64,000 bases of DNA from the NCBI RefSeq assembly GCF_963259705.1, contig NC_081846.1:96112641-96176640 (forward strand), in the 5' to 3' direction. The position numbers were made by a program, and so were the translations under genes. Positions 11,001 through 24,187 of this stretch are shown one piece after another. Source of the DNA: Myotis daubentonii (taxonomy: Eukaryota; Chordata; Mammalia; Chiroptera; Vespertilionidae). Under the pieces are notes generated by a model, which had not been told where the DNA came from, did not search any database, and saw nothing but the letters and a program-made list of their open reading frames with translations. The first letter of the stretch is position 1, and each line of letters starts with the position of its first letter.

Positions 11001-13438
11001 CACAATGATAGTATCCAAAAATGATTAAGAACGTGTAAGAAACATCTCAAGTACACGTAAATAGATTCTTACTACATTTACTGTTGTATTCAATCACGGA
11101 GGTTTCCAGTGGAAAGCTCTGAAATGACGCAAATACTGGTAATATTTACAACTCCGGGTGCTTCCGGTGGCGTTTTCACGGGACTGTGCTTTCAAATACT
11201 AAGTGTTCATGCTTACAGAGCTCAGAATTGGTGTCTGAAGCCTTGGAATGACGAGAATAGTGTTTATGTTTACAATTAAGGAGGATTGGCTTTGGCGTTT
11301 TTTTGTGTGAATCAGTTAAAATGGTGACGATTCCGGTAAATACTTCTAAGCAAACTGTCTAATTTTGGAAAAACTGTTAAAATACACAATGATAGTACCC
11401 AAAAATGATTAAGAACGTGTAAGAAACACCTCAATTACACGTAAATAGATTCTTACTACATTTACTGTCGTATTCACTCACGGAGGTTTCCAGTGGAAAG
11501 CTGTGTAATGACGAATATACTGGTAATATTTACAACTCCGGGTACTTCCGGTGGCGTTTTCACGGGACTGTGCTTTCAAATACTAAGTGTTCATGCTTAC
11601 AGAGCTCAGATTTGGTGTCTAAACCCTTGGAATGATGAGAATAGTGTTTCTGTTTACAATTAAGGAGGACTGGCTTTGGCGTTTTTTTGTGTGAATCCGT
11701 TAAAATGGTGACGATTCCAGTAAATACTTCTAAGCAAACTGTCTAATTTCTGTAAAACTGTTAAAATACACAATGATAGTTCCCAGAAATGATTAAGAAC
11801 GTGTAATAAACCCCGCAAGTACACGTAAAAAGATTCTTACTACATTTACTGTCGTATTCAATCACATAGGTTTCCAGTGGAAAGGTGTGAAATGAAGAAA
11901 ATACTTGGAATATTTACAACTCCGGGTACTTCCGGTGGCGTTTTCACGGGACTGTGCTTTCAAATACTAAGTGTTCATGCTTACAGAGCTCAGATTTGGT
12001 GTCTAAACCCTTGGAATGATGAGAATAGTGTTTCTGTTTACAATTAAGGAGGACTGGCTTTGGCGTTTTTTTGTGTGAATCCGTTAAAATTGTGACGATT
12101 CCGGTAAATACTTCTAAGCAAACTGTCTAATTTTGGTAAAACTGTTAAAATACACCATGATATTTCCCAGAAATGATTAAGAACGTGTAAGAAACACCTC
12201 AAGTACACGTAAATAGATTCTTCGTTCATTTACCGTCGTATTCAATCACGGAGGTTTCCAGTGGAAAGGTGTGAAATGAAGAAAATACTTGGAATATTTA
12301 CAACTCCGGGTACTTCCGGTGGCGTTTTCACGGGACTGTGCTTTCAAATACTAAGTGTTCAGGCTTACAGAGCTCAGATTTGGTGTCTAAAGCCTTGGAA
12401 TGACGAGAATAGTGTTTATGTTTACAATTAAGGAGGATTGGCTTTGGCGTTTTTTTGTGGGAATCAGTTAAAATGGTGACGATTCCGGTAAATACTTCTA
12501 AGCAAACTGTCTAATTTTGGAAAAACTGTTAAAATACACAATGATAGTACCCAAAAATGATTAAGAACGTGTAAGAAACACCTCAATTACACGTAAATAG
12601 ATTCTTACTACATTTACTGTCGTATTCACTCACGGAGGTTTCCAGTGGAAAGCTGTGTAATGACGAATATACTGGTAATATTTACAACTCCGGGTACTTC
12701 CGGTGGCGTTTTCACGGGACTGTGCTTTCAAATACTAAGTGTTCATGCTTACAGAGCTCAGAATTGGTGTCTAAACCCTTGGAATGACGCGAATAGTGCT
12801 TTTGTTTACAATTAAGGAGGACTGGCTTTGGCGTTTTTTTGTGTGAATCCGTTAAAATGGTGACGATTCCGGTAAATACTTCTAAGCAAACTGTCTAATT
12901 TCTGTAAAACTGTTAAAATACACAATGATAGTTCCCAGAAATGATTAAGAACGTGTAATAAACACCGCAAGTACACGTAAAAAGATTCTTACTACATTTA
13001 CTGTCGTATTCAATCACGGAGGTTTCCAGTGGAAAGGTGTGAAATGAAGAAAATACTTGGAATATTTACAACTCCGGGTACTTCCGGTGGCGTTTTCACG
13101 GGACTGTGCTTTCAAATACTAAGTGTTCATGCTTACAGAGCTCAGATTTGGTGTCTAAACCCTTGGAATGACGAGAATAGTGTTTCTGTTTACAATTAAG
13201 GAGGACTGGCTTTGGCGTTTTTTTGTGTGAATCCGTTAAAATGGTGACGATTCCGGTAAATACTTCTAAGCAAACTGTCTAATTTTGGTAAAACTGTTAA
13301 AATACACATTGGTAGTACCAAAAATAATTAAGAACGTGTACCAAACACCTCAAGTACACGTAAATAGATTCTTACTACATTTACTGTCGTATTCACTCAC
13401 GGAGGTTTCCAGTGGAAAGCTGTGAAATGACGCAAATA
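8064..13438. repeat. 14-mer higher-order repeat, copy B
   Basis: Units start at 8064 (K-x with a CTGGG start), 8448 (A-v), 8832 (N-v2), 9216 (K-z), 9600 (I-y), 9984 (A-v), 10368 (N-v2), 10752 (K-y2), 11136 (K-x), 11520 (N-v2), 11904 (N-z), 12288 (Q-x), 12672 (A-v) and 13056 (N-w). CTAAACCGTT recurs at 10467 and ATTTTCGTAAAAC at 10978, each exactly 5376 bp after copy A. Homology starts inside the first unit, whose left end differs from that at 2688, and stops before the last, which is N-w where copy A has A-v. The duplicated segment is therefore about 12.5-13 monomers. Differences between copies are a few single bases, such as the GATTTTG change at 10457. Confidence 0.93.
13334..13361. other. 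8-bp inverted repeat (hairpin), C-G version, in a w-type monomer
   Basis: ACGTGTAC (13334-13341) pairs with GTACACGT (13354-13361) across 12 bases. Compared with the x-type hairpin, both bases of the eighth pair differ, so the stem stays complementary. The 17 w-type units carry this version. Confidence 0.75.
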
Positions 13439-14973
13439 CTGGTAATATTTACAACTCCGGGTGCTTCCGGTGGCGTTTTCACGGGACTGTGCTTTCAAAT
13501 ACTAAGTGTTCATGCTTACAGAGCTCAGAATTGGTGTCTGAAGCCTTGGAATGACGAGAATAGTGTTTATGTTTACAATTAAGGAGGATTGGCTTTGGCG
13601 TTTTTTTGTGGGAATCAGTTAAAATGGTGACGATTCCGGTAAATACTTCTAAGCAAACTGTCTAATTTTGGTAAAACTGTTAAAATACACCATGATATTT
13701 CCCAGAAATGATTAAGAACGTGTAAGAAACACCTCAAGTACACGTAAATAGATTCTTCGTTCATTTACCGTCGTATTCAATCACGGAGGTTTCCAGTGGA
13801 AAGGTGTGAAATGAAATAAATACTTGGAATATTTACAACTCCGGGTACTTCCGGTGGCGTTTTCACGGGACTGTGCTTTCAAATACTAAGTGTTCATGCT
13901 TACAGAGCTCAGATTTGGTGTCTGAAGCCTTGGATTGACGAGAATAGTGTTTATGTTTACAATTAAGGAGGATTGGCTTTGGCGTTTTTTTGTGTGAATC
14001 AGTTAAAATGGTGACGATTCCGGTAAATACTTCTAAGCAAACTGTCTAATTTTGGTAAAACTGTTAAAATACACAATGATAGTATCCAAAAATGATTAAG
14101 AACGTGTAAGAAACACCTCAATTACACGTAAATAGATTCTTACTACATTTACTGTCGTATTCACTCACGGAGGTTTCCAGTGGAAAGCTGTGTAATGACG
14201 AATATACTGGTAATATTTACAACTCCGGGTACTTCCGGTGGCGTTTTCACGGGACTGTGCTTTCAAATACTAAGTGTTCATGCTTACAGAGCTCAGAATT
14301 GGTGTCTAAACCCTTGGAATGACGCGAATAGTGCTTTTGTTTACAATTAAGGAGGACTGGCTTTGGCGTTTTTTTGTGTGAATCCGTTAAAATGGTGACG
14401 ATTCCGGTAAATACTTCTAAGCAAACTGTCTAATTTCTGTAAAACTGTTAAAATACACAATGATAGTTCCCAGAAATGATTAAGAACGTGTAATAAACAC
14501 CGCAAGTACACGTAAAAAGATTCTTACTACATTTACTGTCGTATTCAATCACGGAGGTTTCCAGTGGAAAGGTGTGAAATGAAGAAAATACTTGGAATAT
14601 TTACAACTCCGGGTACTTCCGGTGGCGTTTTCACGGGACTGTGCTTTCAAATACTAAGTGTTCATGCTTACAGAGCTCAGATTTGGTGTCTAAACCCTTG
14701 GAATGATGAGAATAGTGTTTCTGTTTACAATTAAGGAGGACTGGCTTTGGCGTTTTTTTGTGTGAATCCGTTAAAATGGTGACGATTCCGGTAAATACTT
14801 CTAAGCAAACTGTCTAATTTTGGTAAAACTGTTAAAATACACATTGGTAGTACCAAAAATAATTAAGAACGTGTACCAAACACCTCAAGTACACGTAAAT
14901 AGATTCTTACTACATTTACTGTTGTATTCAATCACGGAGGTTTCCAGTGGAAAGCTGTGAAATGACGAAAATA
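13439..14973. repeat. 4-mer higher-order repeat, copy A (1535 bp)
   Basis: Units start at 13439 (K-z), 13823 (I-y), 14207 (A-v) and 14591 (N-w). The same order follows immediately in the next 1535 bp. The first unit is a chimera: its start (GTGCTTCC, GTGGGAATCAG) belongs to the K-x2 class but its right part is z. Its end reads AAATGAAATAAATAC, a private change. The last unit is also chimeric: its w block runs into the TTGTATTCAATCACGG and GACGAAAATACTGG end otherwise seen on x2 units. Confidence 0.88.
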
Positions 14974-16508
14974 CTGGTAATATTTACAACTCTGGGTACT
15001 TCCAGTGGCGTTTTCACGGGACTGTGCTTTCAAATACTAAGTGTTCATGCTTACAGAGCTTAGAATTGGTGTCTGAAGCCTTGGAATGACGAGAATAGTG
15101 TTTATGTTTACAATTAAGGAGGATTGGCTTTGGCGTTTTTTTGTGTGAATCAGTTAAAATGGTGACGATTCCGGTAAATACTTCTAAGCAAACTGTCTAA
15201 TTTTGGTAAAACTGTTAAAATACACCATGATATTTCCCAGAAATGATTAAGAACGTGTAAGAACCACCTCAAGTACACGTAAATAGATTCTTCGTTCATT
15301 TACCGTCGTATTCAATCACGGAGGTTTCCAGTGGAAAGGTGTGAAATGAAGAAAATACTTGGAATATTTACAACTCCGGGTACTTCCGGTGGCGTTTTCA
15401 CGGGACTGTGCTTTCAAATACTAAGTGTTCATGCTTACAGAGCTCAGATTTGGTGTCTGAAGCCTTGGATTGACGAGAATAGTGTTTATGTTTACAATTA
15501 AGGAGGATTGGCTTTGGCGTTTTTTTGTGTGAATCAGTTAAAATGGTGACGATTCCGGTAAATACTTCTAAGCAAACTGTCTAATTTTGGTAAAACTGTT
15601 AAAATACACAATGATAGTATCCAAAAATGATTAAGAACGTGTAAGAAACACCTCAATTACACGTAAATAGATTCTTACTACATTTACTGTCGTATTCACT
15701 CACGGAGGTTTCCAGTGGAAAGCTGTGTAATGACGAATATACTGGTAATATTTACAACTCCGGGTACTTCCGGTGGCGTTTTCACGGGACTGTGCTTTCA
15801 AATACTAAGTGTTCATGCTTACAGAGCTCAGAATTGGTGTCTAAACCCTTGGAATGACGCGAATAGTGCTTTTGTTTACAATTAAGGAGGACTGGCTTTG
15901 GCGTTTTTTTGTGTGAATCAGTTAAAATGGTGACGACTCCGGTAAATACTTCTAAGCAAACTGTCTAATTTCTGTAAAACTGTTAAAATACACAATGATA
16001 GTTCCCAGAAATGATTAAGAACGTGTAATAAACACCGCAAGTACACGTAAAAAGATTCTTACTACATTTACTGTCGTATTCAATCACGGAGGTTTCCAGT
16101 GGAAAGCTGTGAAATGACGAAAATACTTGGAATATTTACAACTCCGGGTACTTCCGGTGGCGTTTTCACGGGACTGTGCTTTCAAATACTAAGTGTTCAT
16201 GCTTACAGAGCTCAGATTTGGTGTCTAAACCCTTGGAATGATGAGAATAGTGTTTCTGTTTACAATTAAGGAGGACTGGCTTTGGCGTTTTTTTGTGTGA
16301 ATCCGTTAAAATGGTGACGATTCCGGTAAATACTTCTAAGCAAACTGTCTAATTTTGGTAAAACTGTTAAAATACACATTGGTAGTACCAAAAATATTTA
16401 AGAACGTGTACCAAACACCTCAAGTACACGTAAATAGATTCTTACTACATTTACTGTCGTATTCACTCACGGAGGTTTCCCGTGGAAAGCTGTGAAATGA
16501 CGCAAATA
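14974..16508. repeat. 4-mer higher-order repeat, copy B (1535 bp)
   Basis: Units start at 14974 (K*-z), 15358 (I-y), 15742 (A-v) and 16126 (N-w), the order of the preceding four units. The 14974 unit has GCTTAG and GAACCACC, both absent from its partner at 13439, so the first position differs by haplotype between copies. The 15742 unit is chimeric: it has the CAG form after GTGTGAAT, GACGACTCC, and a hybrid junction with GACGAAAATACTTGG. Confidence 0.87.
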
Positions 16509-17276
16509 CTGGTAATATTTACAACTCTGGGTACTTCCAGTGGCGTTTTCACGGGACTGTGCTTTCAAATACTAAGTGTTCATGCTTACAGAGCTCAGAA
16601 TTGGTGTCTGAAGCCTTGGAATGACGAGAATAGTGTTTATGTTTACAATTAAGGAGGATTGGCTTTGGCGTTTTTTTGTGTGAATCAGTTAAAATGGTGA
16701 CGATTCCGGTAAATACTTCTAAGCAAACTGTCTAATTTTCTTAAAACTGTTAAAATACACAATGATAGTATCCAAAAATGATTAAGAACGTGTAAGAAAC
16801 ATCTCAAGTACACGTAAATAGATTCTTACTACATTTACTGTTGTATTCAATCACGGAGGTTTCCAGTGGAAAGCTCTGAAATGACGCAAATACTGGTAAT
16901 ATTTACAACTCCGGGTGCTTCCGGTGGCGTTTTCACGGGACTGTGCTTTCAAATACTAAGTGTTCATGCTTACAGAGCTCAGAATTGGTGTCTGAAGCCT
17001 TGGAATGACGAGAATAGTGTTTATGTTTACAATTAAGGAGGATTGGCTTTGGCGTTTTTTTGTGGGAATCAGTTAAAATGGTGACGATTCCGGTAAATAC
17101 TTCTAAGCAAACTGTCTAATTTTGGAAAAACTGTTAAAATACACAATGATAGTACCCAAAAATGATTAAGAACGTGTAAGAAACACCTCAATTACACGTA
17201 AATAGATTCTTACTACATTTACTGTCGTATTCACTCACGGAGGTTTCCAGTGGAAAGCTGTGTAATGACGAATATA
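16509..17276. repeat. Two linking monomers (K-y2, K-x)
   Basis: Units start at 16509 (K-y2, with a private TTTTCTTAAAAC) and 16893 (K-x). Together with their neighbours they form the run A-v, N-w, K-y2, K-x, N-z, Q-x, A-v, N-w, K-x2, K*-z, K-y3 from 15742 to 19963. That run recurs at 28025-32246 (with A' at the seventh position), so they belong to an older long-range repeat that the short local HORs partly obscure. Confidence 0.85.
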
Positions 17277-19963
17277 CTGGTAATATTTACAACTCCGGGT
17301 ACTTCCGGTGGCGTTTTCACGGGACTGTGCTTTCAAATACTAAGTGTTCATGCTTACAGAGCTCAGATTTGGTGTCTAAACCCTTGGAATGATGAGAATA
17401 GTGTTTCTGTTTACAATTAAGGAGGACTGGCTTTGGCGTTTTTTTGTGTGAATCCGTTAAAATGGTGACGATTCCGGTAAATACTTCTAAGCAAACTGTC
17501 TAATTTTGGTAAAACTGTTAAAATACACCATGATATTTCCCAGAAATGATTAAGAACGTGTAAGAAACACCTCAAGTACACGTAAATAGATTCTTCGTTC
17601 ATTTACCGTCGTATTCAATCACGGAGGTTTCCAGTGGAAAGGTGTGAAATGAAGAAAATACTTGGAATATTTACAACTCCGGGTACTTCCGGTGGCGTTT
17701 TCACGGGACTGTGCTTTCAAATACTAAGTGTTCAGGCTTACAGAGCTCAGATTTGGTGTCTAAAGCCTTGGAATGACGAGAATAGTGTTTATGTTTACAA
17801 TTAAGGAGGATTGGCTTTGGCGTTTTTTTGTGGGAATCAGTTAAAATGGTGACGATTCCGGTAAATACTTCTAAGCAAACTGTCTAATTTTGGAAAAACT
17901 GTTAAAATACACAATGATAGTACCCAAAAATGATTAAGAACGTGTAAGAAACACCTCAATTACACGTAAATAGATTCTTACTACATTTACTGTCGTATTC
18001 ACTCACGGAGGTTTCCAGTGGAAAGCTGTGTAATGACGAATATACTGGTAATATTTACAACTCCGGGTACTTCCGGTGGCGTTTTCACGGGACTGTGCTT
18101 TCAAATACTAAGTGTTCATGCTTACAGAGCTCAGAATTGGTGTCTAAACCCTTGGAATGACGCGAATAGTGCTTTTGTTTACAATTAAGGAGGACTGGCT
18201 TTGGCGTTTTTTTGTGTGAATCCGTTAAAATGGTGACGATTCCGGTAAATACTTCTAAGCAAACTGTCTAATTTCTGTAAAACTGTTAAAATACACAATG
18301 ATAGTTCCCAGAAATGATTAAGAACGTGTAATAAACACCGCAAGTACACGTAAAATGATTCTTACTACATTTACTGTCGTATTCAATCACGGAGGTTTCC
18401 AGTGGAAAGGTGTGAAATGAAGAAAATACTTGGAATATTTACAACTCCGGGTACTTCCGGTGGCGTTTTCACGGGACTGTGCTTTCAAATACTAAGTGTT
18501 CATGCTTACAGAGCTCAGATTTGGTGTCTAAACCCTTGGAATGACGAGAATAGTGTTTCTGTTTACAATTAAGGAGGACTGGCTTTGGCGTTTTTTTGTG
18601 TGAATCCGTTAAAATGGTGACGATTCCGGTAAATACTTCTAAGCAAACTGTCTAATTTTGGTAAAACTGTTAAAATACACATTGGTAGTACCAAAAATAA
18701 TTAAGAACGTGTACCAAACACCTCAAGTACACGTAAATAGATTCTTAATACATTTACTGTCGTATTCACTCACGGAGGTTTCCAGTGGAAAGCTGTGAAA
18801 TGACGCAAATACTGGTAATATTTACAACTCCGGGTGCTTCCGGTGGCGTTTTCACGGGACTGTGCTTTCAAATACTAAGTGTTCATGCTTACAGAGCTCA
18901 GAATTGGTGTCTGAAACCTTGGAATGACGAGAATAGTGTTTATGTTTACAATTAAGGAGGATTGGCTTTGGCGTTTTTTTGTGGGAATCAGTTAAAATGG
19001 TGACGATTCCGGTAAATACTTCTAAGCAAACTGTCTAATTTTGGTAAAACTGTTAAAATACACAATGATAGTACCCAAAAATGATTAAGAACCTGTAAGA
19101 AACACCTCAAGTACACGTAAATAGATTCTTACTACATTTACTGTTGTATTCAATCACGGAGGTTTCCAGTGGAAAGCTGTGAAATGACGAAAATACTGGT
19201 AATATTTACAACTCTGGGTACTTCCAGTGGCGTTTTCACGGGACTGTGCTTTCAAATACTAAGTGTTCATGCTTACAGAGCTTAGAATTGGTGTCTGAAG
19301 CCTTGGAATGACGAGAATAGTGTTTATGTTTACAATTAAGGAGGATTGGCTTTGGCGTTTTTTTGTGTGAATCAGTTAAAATGGTGACGATTCCGGTAAA
19401 TACTTCTAAGCAAACTGTCTAATTTTGGTAAAACTGTTAAAATACACCATGATATTTCCCAGAAATGATTAAGAACGTGTAAGAACCACCTCAAGTACAC
19501 GTAAATAGATTCTTCGTTCATTTACCGTCGTATTCAATCACGGAGGTTTCCAGTGGAAAGGTGTGAAATGAAGAAAATACTTGGAATATTTACAACTCCG
19601 GGTACTTCCGGTGGCGTTTTCACGGGACTGTGCTTTCAAATACTAAGTGTTCATGCTTACAGAGCTCAGAATTGGTGTCTGAAGCCTTGGAATGACGAGA
19701 ATAGTGTTTATGTTTACAATTAAGGAGGATTGGCTTTGGCGTTTTTTTGTGGGAATCAGTTAAAATGGTGACGATTCCGGTAAATACTTCTAAGCAAACT
19801 GTCTAATTTTGGTAAAACTGTTAAAATACACAATGATAGTATCCAAAAATGATTAAGAACGTGTAAGAAACATCTGAAGTACACGTAAATAGATTCTTAG
19901 TACATTTACTGTTGTATTCAATCACGAAGGTTTCCAGTGGAAAGCTGTGAAATGACGAATATA
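17277..19963. repeat. 7-mer higher-order repeat, copy A (2687 bp)
   Basis: Units start at 17277 (N-z), 17661 (Q-x), 18045 (A-v), 18429 (N-w), 18812 (K-x2), 19196 (K*-z) and 19580 (K-y3). Local markers shared only with the next copy are GTAAAATGATTC in the 18045 unit, GACGAG in an N-type left half at 18429, and CTGAAACC with ACCTGTAAG in the 18812 unit. The last removes the first CpG of the inverted-repeat arm. Confidence 0.9.
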
Positions 19964-22900
19964 CTGGTAATATTTACAACTCCGGGTACTTCCGGTGGCG
20001 TTTTCACGGGACTGTGCTTTCAAATACTAAGTGTTCATGCTTACAGAGCTCAGAATTGGTGTCTAAAGCCTTGGAATGACGCGAATAGTGCTTTTGTTTA
20101 CAATTAAGGAGGACTGGCTTTGGCGTTTTTTTGTGTGAATCCGTTAAAATGGTGACGATTCCGGTAAATACTTCTAAGCAAACTGTCTAATTTTGGTAAA
20201 ACTGTTAAAATACACCATGATATTTCCCAGAAATGATTAAGAACGTGTAAGAAACACCTCAAGTACACGTAAATAGATTCTTCGTTCATTTACCGTCGTA
20301 TTCAATCACGGAGGTTTCCAGTGGAAAGGTGTGAAATGAAGAAAATACTTGGAATATTTACAACTCCGGGTACTTCCGGTGGCGTTTTCACGGGACTGTG
20401 CTTTCAAATACTAAGTGTTCAGGCTTACAGAGCTCAGATTTGGTGTCTAAAGCCTTGGAATGACGAGAATAGTGTTTATGTTTACAATTAAGGAGGATTG
20501 GCTTTGGCGTTTTTTTGTGGGAATCAGTTAAAATGGTGACGATTCCGGTAAATACTTCTAAGCAAACTGTCTAATTTTGGAAAAACTGTTAAAATACACA
20601 ATGATAGTACCCAAAAATGATTAAGAACGTGTAAGAAACACCTCAATTACACGTAAATAGATTCTTACTACATTTACTGTCGTATTCACTCACGGAGGTT
20701 TCCAGTGGAAAGCTGTGTAATGACGAATATACTGGTAATATTTACAACTCCGGGTACTTCCGGTGGCGTTTTCACGGGACTGTGCTTTCAAATACTAAGT
20801 GTTCATGCTTACAGAGCTCAGAATTGGTGTCTAAAGCCTTGGAATGACGCGAATAGTGCTTTTGTTTACAATTAAGGAGGACTGGCTTTGGCGTTTTTTT
20901 GTGTGAATCCGTTAAAATGGTGACGATTCCGGTAAATACTTCTAAGCAAACTGTCTAATTTCTGTAAAACTGTTAAAATACACAATGATAGTTCCCAGAA
21001 ATGATTAAGAACGTGTAATAAACACCGCAAGTACACGTAAAATGATTCTTACTACATTTACTGTCGTATTCAATCACGGAGGTTTCCAGTGGAAAGGTGT
21101 GAAATGAAGAAAATACTTGGAATATTTACAACTCCGGGTACTTCCGGTGGCGTTTTCACGGGACTGTGCTTTCAAATACTAAGTGTTCATGCTTACAGAG
21201 CTCAGATTTGGTGTCTAAACCCTTGGAATGACGAGAATAGTGTTTCTGTTTACAATTAAGGAGGACTGGCTTTGGCGTTTTTTTGTGTGAATCCGTTAAA
21301 ATGGTGACGATTCCGGTAAATACTTCTAAGCAAACTGTCTAATTTTGGTAAAACTGTTAAAATACACAATGATAGTATCCAAAAATGATTAAGAACGTGT
21401 ACCAAACACCTCAAGTACACGTAAATAGATTCTTACTACATTTACTGTCGTATTCACTCACGGAGGTTTCCAGTGGAAAGCTGTGAAATGACGCAAATAC
21501 TGGTAATATTTACAACTCCGGGTGCTTCCGGTGGCGTTTTCACGGGACTGTGCTTTCAAATACTAAGTGTTCATGCTTACAGAGCTCAGAATTGGTGTCT
21601 GAAACCTTGGAATGACGAGAATAGTGTTTATGTTTACAATTAAGGAGGATTGGCTTTGGCGTTTTTTTGTGGGAATCAGTTAAAATGGTGACGATTCCGG
21701 TAAATACTTCTAAGCAAACTGTCTAATTTTGGTAAAACTGTTAAAATACACAATGATAGTACCCAAAAATGATTAAGAACCTGTAAGAAACACCTCAAGT
21801 ACACGTAAATAGATTCTTACTACATTTACTGTTGTATTGAATCACGGAGGTTTCCAGTGGAAAGCTGTGAAATGACGAAAATACTGGTAATATTTACAAC
21901 TCTGGGTACTTCCAGTGGCGTTTTCACGGGACTGTGCTTTCAAATACTAAGTGTTCATGCTTACAGAGCTTAGAATTGGTGTCTGAAGCCTTGGAATGAC
22001 GAGAATAGTGTTTATGTTTACAATTAAGGAGGATTGGCTTTGGCGTTTTTTTGTGTGAATCAGTTAAAATGGTGACGATTCCGGTAAATACTTCTAAGCA
22101 AACTGTCTAATTTTGGTAAAACTGTTAAAATACACCATGATATTTCCCAGAAATGATTAAGAACGTGTAAGAACCACCTCAAGTACACGTAAATAGATTC
22201 TTCGTTCATTTACCGTCGTATTCAATCACGGAGGTTTCCAGTGGAAAGGTGTGAAATGAAGAAAATACTTGGAATATTTACAACTCCGGGTACTTCCGGT
22301 GGCGTTTTCACGGGACTGTGCTTTCAAATACTAAGTGTTCATGCTTACAGAGCTCAGAATTGGTGTCTGAAACCTTGGAATGACGAGAATAGTGTTTATG
22401 TTTACAATTAAGGAGGATTGGCTTTGGCGTTTTTTTGTGGGAATCAGTTAAAATGGTGACGATTCCGGTAAATACTTCTAAGCAAACTGTCTAATTTTGG
22501 TAAAACTGTTAAAATACACAATGATAGTACCCAAAAATGATTAAGAACCTGTAAGAAACACCTCAAGTACACGTAAATAGATTCTTACTACATTTACTGT
22601 TGTATTCAATCACGGAGGTTTCCAGTGGAAAGCTGTGAAATGACGAAAATACTGGTAATATTTACAACTCTGGGTACTTCCAGTGGCGTTTTCACGGGAC
22701 TGTGCTTTCAAATACTAAGTGTTCATGCTTACAGAGCTTAGAATTGGTGTCTGAAGCCTTGGAATGACGAGAATAGTGTTTATGTTTACAATTAAGGAGG
22801 ATTGGCTTTGGCGTTTTTTTGTGTGAATCAGTTAAAATGGTGACGATTCCGGTAAATACTTCTAAGCAAACTGTCTAATTTTGGTAAAACTGTTAAAATA

Positions 22901-23419
22901 CACCATGATATTTCCCAGAAATGATTAAGAACGTGTAAGAACCACCTCAAGTACACGTAAATAGATTCTTCGTTCATTTACCGTCGTATTCAATCACGGA
23001 GGTTTCCAGTGGAAAGGTGTGAAATGAAGAAAATACTTGGAATATTTACAACTCCGGGTACTTCCGGTGGCGTTTTCACGGGACTGTGCTTTCAAATACT
23101 AAGTGTTCATGCTTACAGAGCTCAGAATTGGTGTCTGAAGCCTTGGAATGACGAGAATAGTGTTTATGTTTACAATTAAGGAGGATTGGCTTTGGCGTTT
23201 TTTTGTGGGAATCAGTTAAAATGGTGACGATTCCGGTAAATACTTCTAAGCAAACTGTCTAATTTTGGTAAAACTGTTAAAATACACAATGATAGTATCC
23301 AAAAATGATTAAGAACGTGTAAGAAACATCTGAAGTACACGTAAATAGATTCTTACTACATTTACTGTTGTATTCAATCACGAAGGTTTCCAGTGGAAAG
23401 CTGTGAAATGACGAATATA
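19964..23419. repeat. 9-mer copy of the 7-mer HOR with an internal dimer duplication
   Basis: Units start at 19964 (A'-z), 20348 (Q-x), 20732 (A'-v), 21116 (N, y/w hybrid), 21500 (K-x2), 21884 (K*-z), 22268 (K-x2), 22652 (K*-z) and 23036 (K-y3). Compared with copy A, the pair at 21500-22267 is repeated at 22268-23035; both pairs carry CTGAAACC, ACCTGTAAG and GAACCACC. The 19964 unit is a chimera of an A' left half and a z right half. The 21116 unit joins GTATCC to GTACCAAAC, a y-to-w switch that restores the full 384-bp length. Confidence 0.9.
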
Positions 23420-24187
23420 CTGGTAATATTTACAACTCCGGGTACTTCCGGTGGCGTTTTCACGGGACTGTGCTTTCAAATACTAAGTGTTCATGCTTAC
23501 AGAGCTCAGAATTGGTGTCTAAAGCCTTGGAATGACGCGAATAGTGCTTTTGTTTACAATTAAGGAGGACTGGCTTTGGCGTTTTTTTGTGTGAATCCGT
23601 TAAAATGGTGACGATTCCGGTAAATACTTCTAAGCAAACTGTCTAATTTCTGTAAAACTGTTAAAATACACAATGATAGTTCCCAGAAATGATTAAGAAC
23701 GTGTAATAAACACCGCAAGTACACGTAAAAAGATTCTTACTACATTTACTGTCGTATTCAATCACGGAGGTTTCCAGTGGAAAGGTGTGAAATGAAGAAA
23801 ATACTTGGAATATTTACAACTCCGGGTACTTCCGGTGGCGTTTTCACGGCACTGTGCTTTCAAATACTAAGTGTTCATGCTTACAGAGCTCAGATTTGGT
23901 GTCTGAAGCCTTGGATTGACGAGAATAGTGTTTATGTTTACAATTAAGGAGGATTGGCTTTGGCGTTTTTTTGTGGGAATCAGTTAAAATGGTGACGATT
24001 CCGGTAAATACTTCTAAGCAAACTGTCTAATTTTGGAAAAACTGTTAAAATACACAATGATAGTACCCAAAAATGATTAAGAACGTGTAAGAAACACCTC
24101 AATTACACGTAAATAGATTCTTACTACATTTACTGTCGTATTCACTCACGGAGGTTTCCAGTGGAAAGCTGTGTAATGACGAATATA
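23420..24187. repeat. Two linking monomers (A'-v, I-x)
   Basis: Units start at 23420 (A'-v) and 23804 (I-x). In the second, a left half with GGATTGACG, normally followed by y, is joined to GTGGGAATCAG and an x right half, so it is a chimera. It also carries a private CACGGCACTG change. Confidence 0.85.
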
